From NCBI GenBank assembly GCA_029866965.1, contig CP123444.1:1219501-1283500 (forward strand): a stretch of 64,000 nucleotides of DNA. Reading direction: 5' to 3'. Shown here piece by piece: positions 61,804 through 64,000 of this stretch (positions are counted from its first letter, which is position 1; every line of letters begins with the position of its first letter). This DNA is from Flavobacteriaceae bacterium YJPT1-3 (GTDB lineage Bacteria > Bacteroidota > Bacteroidia > Flavobacteriales > Flavobacteriaceae). The notes under the pieces are model-generated. The model did no database searches. It saw nothing but the letters and a program-made list of their open reading frames with translations, and was not told the origin of the DNA. A program made the position numbers and the translations under genes.

Positions 61804-63149
61804 TTGTTTCGTTTTAAGGAAGGGTCGGTTAGATAATCTTCACTGGGCAGTAACCAATCATGATGTCCAAAATGATCCCAGGGCTCTTGTCCCAGATCAA
61901 TGGTATCGTTGACCAGTTTTTTGTATTTGCGTCCGTTGACCTGAATCTGACTATTGGCATAGATGGCCACCTCACGTCCTTCCGCTTCGTATTTTTTACG
62001 CAGGCGCTGTGCCATTTGCCAGATCATGTCCGGTTTGGTCGCAATGGCTCTTTTCTGCTTTCGCGAAAGCATAGCTTCATGATCGATCGCAAAGCGTTCT
62101 CCGGTCTGCTTGTCCTCTCCAATAAAAGTGATGTTGCCGCTTTTAGAGCGGAGCATCATGCGCCAACTCAAGCGATGTCCCTCTTCGGTCCACAGTACAT
62201 CATCGGTAATAAACCAGTGGCGCAAGGGGAGCGCGATCTGAGTTGCGAAATACAGGGCAAAGAGCGTGATCCCTACTTTGGAATAGCTGGGCACATGAAC
62301 TTCTTGCGCATCGTAGTATGGTTTGCGGCGTATAAATAGTTTGTGAATGGTCTTAGGTTCGAAAAAGAACAGGGTAAAGGCCAGAGACAAGTAGGGGAAG
62401 ATGCCGATCTGGAACACAATGCTGTTGAATAAATGAAAGAAGATGGAGATGAAAAACGCCCATTTTCGAGTCGGTTTCCAAAGCAAGGCTGGAATGATCA
62501 ATCCGTCAAATAGGATCCCTACATAGGCGATGGCATAATGTACCCAGGATTCCTGGAGAAGATCACCCACCAATGGATAATCGGCGCGAGCACGCATCAG
62601 ACGAGCTGGCACACTGGCATCGAGCCAGTCCGGGTATAATTTGGCGATACTCGCGTAGGTGTATACGATCCAAAGCTGTGCAATGATGATGATATAAACC
62701 CAATTGGGCATAGCGATACGCTTGATAGAAGGGTTTCTTTTGGCGTCCAGGCTGGCATAGTGATTAGCAGGCAGCAGTGTCATGATACCGCAAAGTAGCA
62801 TCAACAAATAGTAGTGATTGTTGTAAGACGACTTTTGCATCAAATACACCCCAGCCCACATCAGGCCGTAGCTGAACATGGCTATTCGATAGCGGTAGCC
62901 CAAGGCCACACAAACGCCACACAAGCCCATAAGACCGTAGTAGAAATACATCCCATTTCCGGGCAAGGGTTGCAAAAAATCAAAGCCAATAAAGTTGAAA
63001 GTAAACTCGCCTTCCAGCAGGGTGCGGTCAATCCAGCCGGTTAGGATGGCTCCCCAGGCTTCCAAGGTGATCAATACTCCGAAAAAAATCCGGAATACGA
63101 TTAAGGCACTGTTGTCTACCTGTTTAAAGAGCCAATTATTCAGCTTCAT
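61800..63149 (-). CDS. HTTM domain membrane protein (vitamin K-dependent gamma-carboxylase-like)
   Basis: A 449-residue membrane protein. The first about 290 residues hold several helices of the HTTM domain (SALIVFRIFFGVLITLEAWG, YRYRIAMFSYGLMWAGVYLM, HLFNSIVFQIGIFPYLSLAF), related to vitamin K-dependent gamma-glutamyl carboxylase; the C-terminal part is soluble (WMLLPSEDY-like end). Whether it carboxylates anything in bacteria is unknown. The ATG at 63149 is chosen; it overlaps ribF by 14 bases. The palindrome here is read in the third frame as LSRK. Confidence 0.82.
   Translation of the reverse strand: MKLNNWLFKQVDNSALIVFRIFFGVLITLEAWGAILTGWIDRTLLEGEFTFNFIGFDFLQPLPGNGMYFYYGLMGLCGVCVALGYRYRIAMFSYGLMWAGVYLMQKSSYNNHYYLLMLLCGIMTLLPANHYASLDAKRNPSIKRIAMPNWVYIIIIAQLWIVYTYASIAKLYPDWLDASVPARLMRARADYPLVGDLLQESWVHYAIAYVGILFDGLIIPALLWKPTRKWAFFISIFFHLFNSIVFQIGIFPYLSLAFTLFFFEPKTIHKLFIRRKPYYDAQEVHVPSYSKVGITLFALYFATQIALPLRHWFITDDVLWTEEGHRLSWRMMLRSKSGNITFIGEDKQTGERFAIDHEAMLSRKQKRAIATKPDMIWQMAQRLRKKYEAEGREVAIYANSQIQVNGRKYKKLVNDTIDLGQEPWDHFGHHDWLLPSEDYLTDPSLKRNN
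62057..62070. repeat. Palindrome GCTTTCGCGAAAGC, copy 9 (exact)
   Basis: Exact 14-mer inside the HTTM gene; reads MLSRKQ, a different frame from the other exact copies. Confidence 0.95.
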
Positions 63150-64000
63150 AATTTTGAATAAAGCGACGAGAGAATTCTTCATCCCGCTGCATGGCAGCGA
63201 CGAGTACACTCACGGAACTGAATTTTTGTTCATCGCGAATGCGGGTGAGCAATTCTATCTGAAGTGGTTGTTGGTAAAGATCCTGATCAAAATCAAAAAA
63301 GAAAGTCTCGATGGTTTGGTGGGTGCCTCCCACAGTGGGGTTGGTGCCAATGCTGGTCATCCCGTAAATCGATTGTTCTCCCACCTGGGCCTTTACTACG
63401 TATATTCCTGAAGCAGGGATCAATTTGTACGGTTCGGCGATTTGCAAATTGGCGGTTGGATATCCAATGGTACGTCCAATCTGCTTGCCTTCCACCACAC
63501 TTCCGCTCAGCATGAACGGATAGCCCAGGTAAGTGTTGGCCAGATCAATATCGCCGGCTTCCAGGGCCCGTCTGATCTTGGTCGAACTGATGGCTACGTC
63601 GTCGATGTCCTGTTTGGAAATTTCCTCCACTTCAAAATCAAAGCTTTCGCCAAAACGCTTCAGATCGTCAATATTGGCGTTGCGATTTCGGCCAAAATGA
63701 TGATCATAGCCAATGATGACCTTACGCGCCTTGAGGCGATTGACCAAGATATTTTCTACAAAGCTTTCCGCAGAAAGACGGGAAAATTCCCGGGTAAAAG
63801 GATGAACGATCAATTGATCGATACCGGTGGCCTCCAAAAGTCTTTTACGTTCTTCAATGGTATTGATGAGGCGAATATCGCTGTCCTGCTGAAGTACCAT
63901 TCTGGGGTGAGGAAAGAAGGTGAGCACCAGTGAGGAAAGACCGTTTGTTTTACCACTTTCGATCAATCGTTGCATGATCTTGCGATGCCCCAGATGTACT
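63136..64000 (-). CDS. ribF: Bifunctional riboflavin kinase/FAD synthetase RibF, N-terminus cut by window edge
   Basis: At least 287 residues of RibF, which makes FMN and FAD from riboflavin. The visible frame runs to the window end, beginning VHLGHRKIM with the nucleotidyltransferase HxGH motif; then IGYDHHFGRNRN, SSTKIRRAL (the FAD-synthetase ISSTxIR-type motif) and the kinase domain GRTIGYPTANLQ and GTNPTVGG. About 20-25 N-terminal residues lie outside. It overlaps the HTTM gene by 14 bases, so the two are co-transcribed. Confidence 0.93.
   Translation of the reverse strand, partial: VHLGHRKIMQRLIESGKTNGLSSLVLTFFPHPRMVLQQDSDIRLINTIEERKRLLEATGIDQLIVHPFTREFSRLSAESFVENILVNRLKARKVIIGYDHHFGRNRNANIDDLKRFGESFDFEVEEISKQDIDDVAISSTKIRRALEAGDIDLANTYLGYPFMLSGSVVEGKQIGRTIGYPTANLQIAEPYKLIPASGIYVVKAQVGEQSIYGMTSIGTNPTVGGTHQTIETFFFDFDQDLYQQPLQIELLTRIRDEQKFSSVSVLVAAMQRDEEFSRRFIQNYEAE

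Noticed and set aside
14185-62070. The repeated palindrome as chromosomal parS sites
   Set aside because: The layout TTTCxCGxGAAA-like resembles parS (TGTTTCACGTGAAACA), but copies are too many, dispersed and purely intragenic, whereas parS sites are few and clustered near the origin.
14185-62070. The repeated palindrome as a CRISPR array or mobile miniature element
   Set aside because: Copies are kilobases apart, without spacers, target duplications or flanking similarity, and they do not appear to lengthen the host proteins.

Overview
The window looks like a chromosomal segment of a marine Flavobacteriaceae-type member of the Bacteroidota. The evidence is protein content: Oar-like and carboxypeptidase-regulatory TonB receptors, a C-terminal type IX secretion sorting domain, a DUF5689 lipoprotein, DUF3078, DUF2480, DUF4286 and DUF6428 proteins, and an OlsF-like fused acyltransferase. 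Upstream regions also carry the Bacteroidota -7 element TAnnTTTG instead of clear Shine-Dalgarno sites. I see no rRNA, tRNA, CRISPR array, insertion sequence or prophage. Genes are tightly packed; the longest gene-free gap is about 221 bases (26170-26390), so none exceeds 300 bases.

Layout. 97-3922: large Oar-like TonB receptor and a small membrane protein. 3924-11429: nutrient-scavenging locus with a secreted endonuclease/exonuclease/phosphatase (EEP), a TonB receptor, a DUF5689 lipoprotein, an unrecognised Cys-rich lipoprotein and a second, cytoplasmic EEP paralogue. 11514-13729: HflX and DUF3078, sharing a bidirectional terminator. 13825-21958: long suf iron-sulfur operon on the minus strand (A-type carrier, sufB, lactonase-like lipoprotein, small lipoprotein, sufC, sufD, csaA-like, sufS, sufE, DUF59, DUF2480). 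22152-24768: two beta-propeller lipoproteins. 24863-32016: thiL, a small zinc-ribbon-like gene, an alpha/beta hydrolase, brnQ, a di-haem peroxidase, a TspO-like protein and a class V aminotransferase-like protein. 32009-38477: ligase-associated DNA damage response set (exonuclease, ATP-dependent ligase, Lhr-like helicase, PdeM). 38609-42260: TerB-like gene and a signalling module (coiled-coil protein, longin/roadblock-like protein, Ras-like GTPase, hybrid histidine kinase). 42310-47069: fbp, GNAT, aspartate kinase, OlsF-like protein. 47072-48821: ars operon. 48927-53501: TM2 protein, VOC/MarR pair, hydroxyacid dehydrogenase, cupin, thioesterase, MgtE. 53593-64000: rsmA, DUF4286, TPR protein, Gfo/Idh/MocA oxidoreductase, serS, a T9SS-secreted DUF5060/CBM96 protein, an HTTM protein and ribF cut by the window edge.

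Two signals are not explained by ordinary annotation. First, a 14-bp perfect palindrome, GCTTTCGCGAAAGC, occurs nine times exactly and four more times with one mismatch. All thirteen lie inside genes, in all three reading frames (encoding AFAKA, RFRES or LSRK), so selection or mutation appears to act on the DNA. Second, two adjacent, translationally coupled repair genes, the ATP-dependent ligase and its helicase, are each broken by a -1 shift lying exactly on a classical slippery heptamer (A AAA AAG and A AAA AAC, in phase). This is programmed or transcriptional frameshifting, or paired homopolymer errors.
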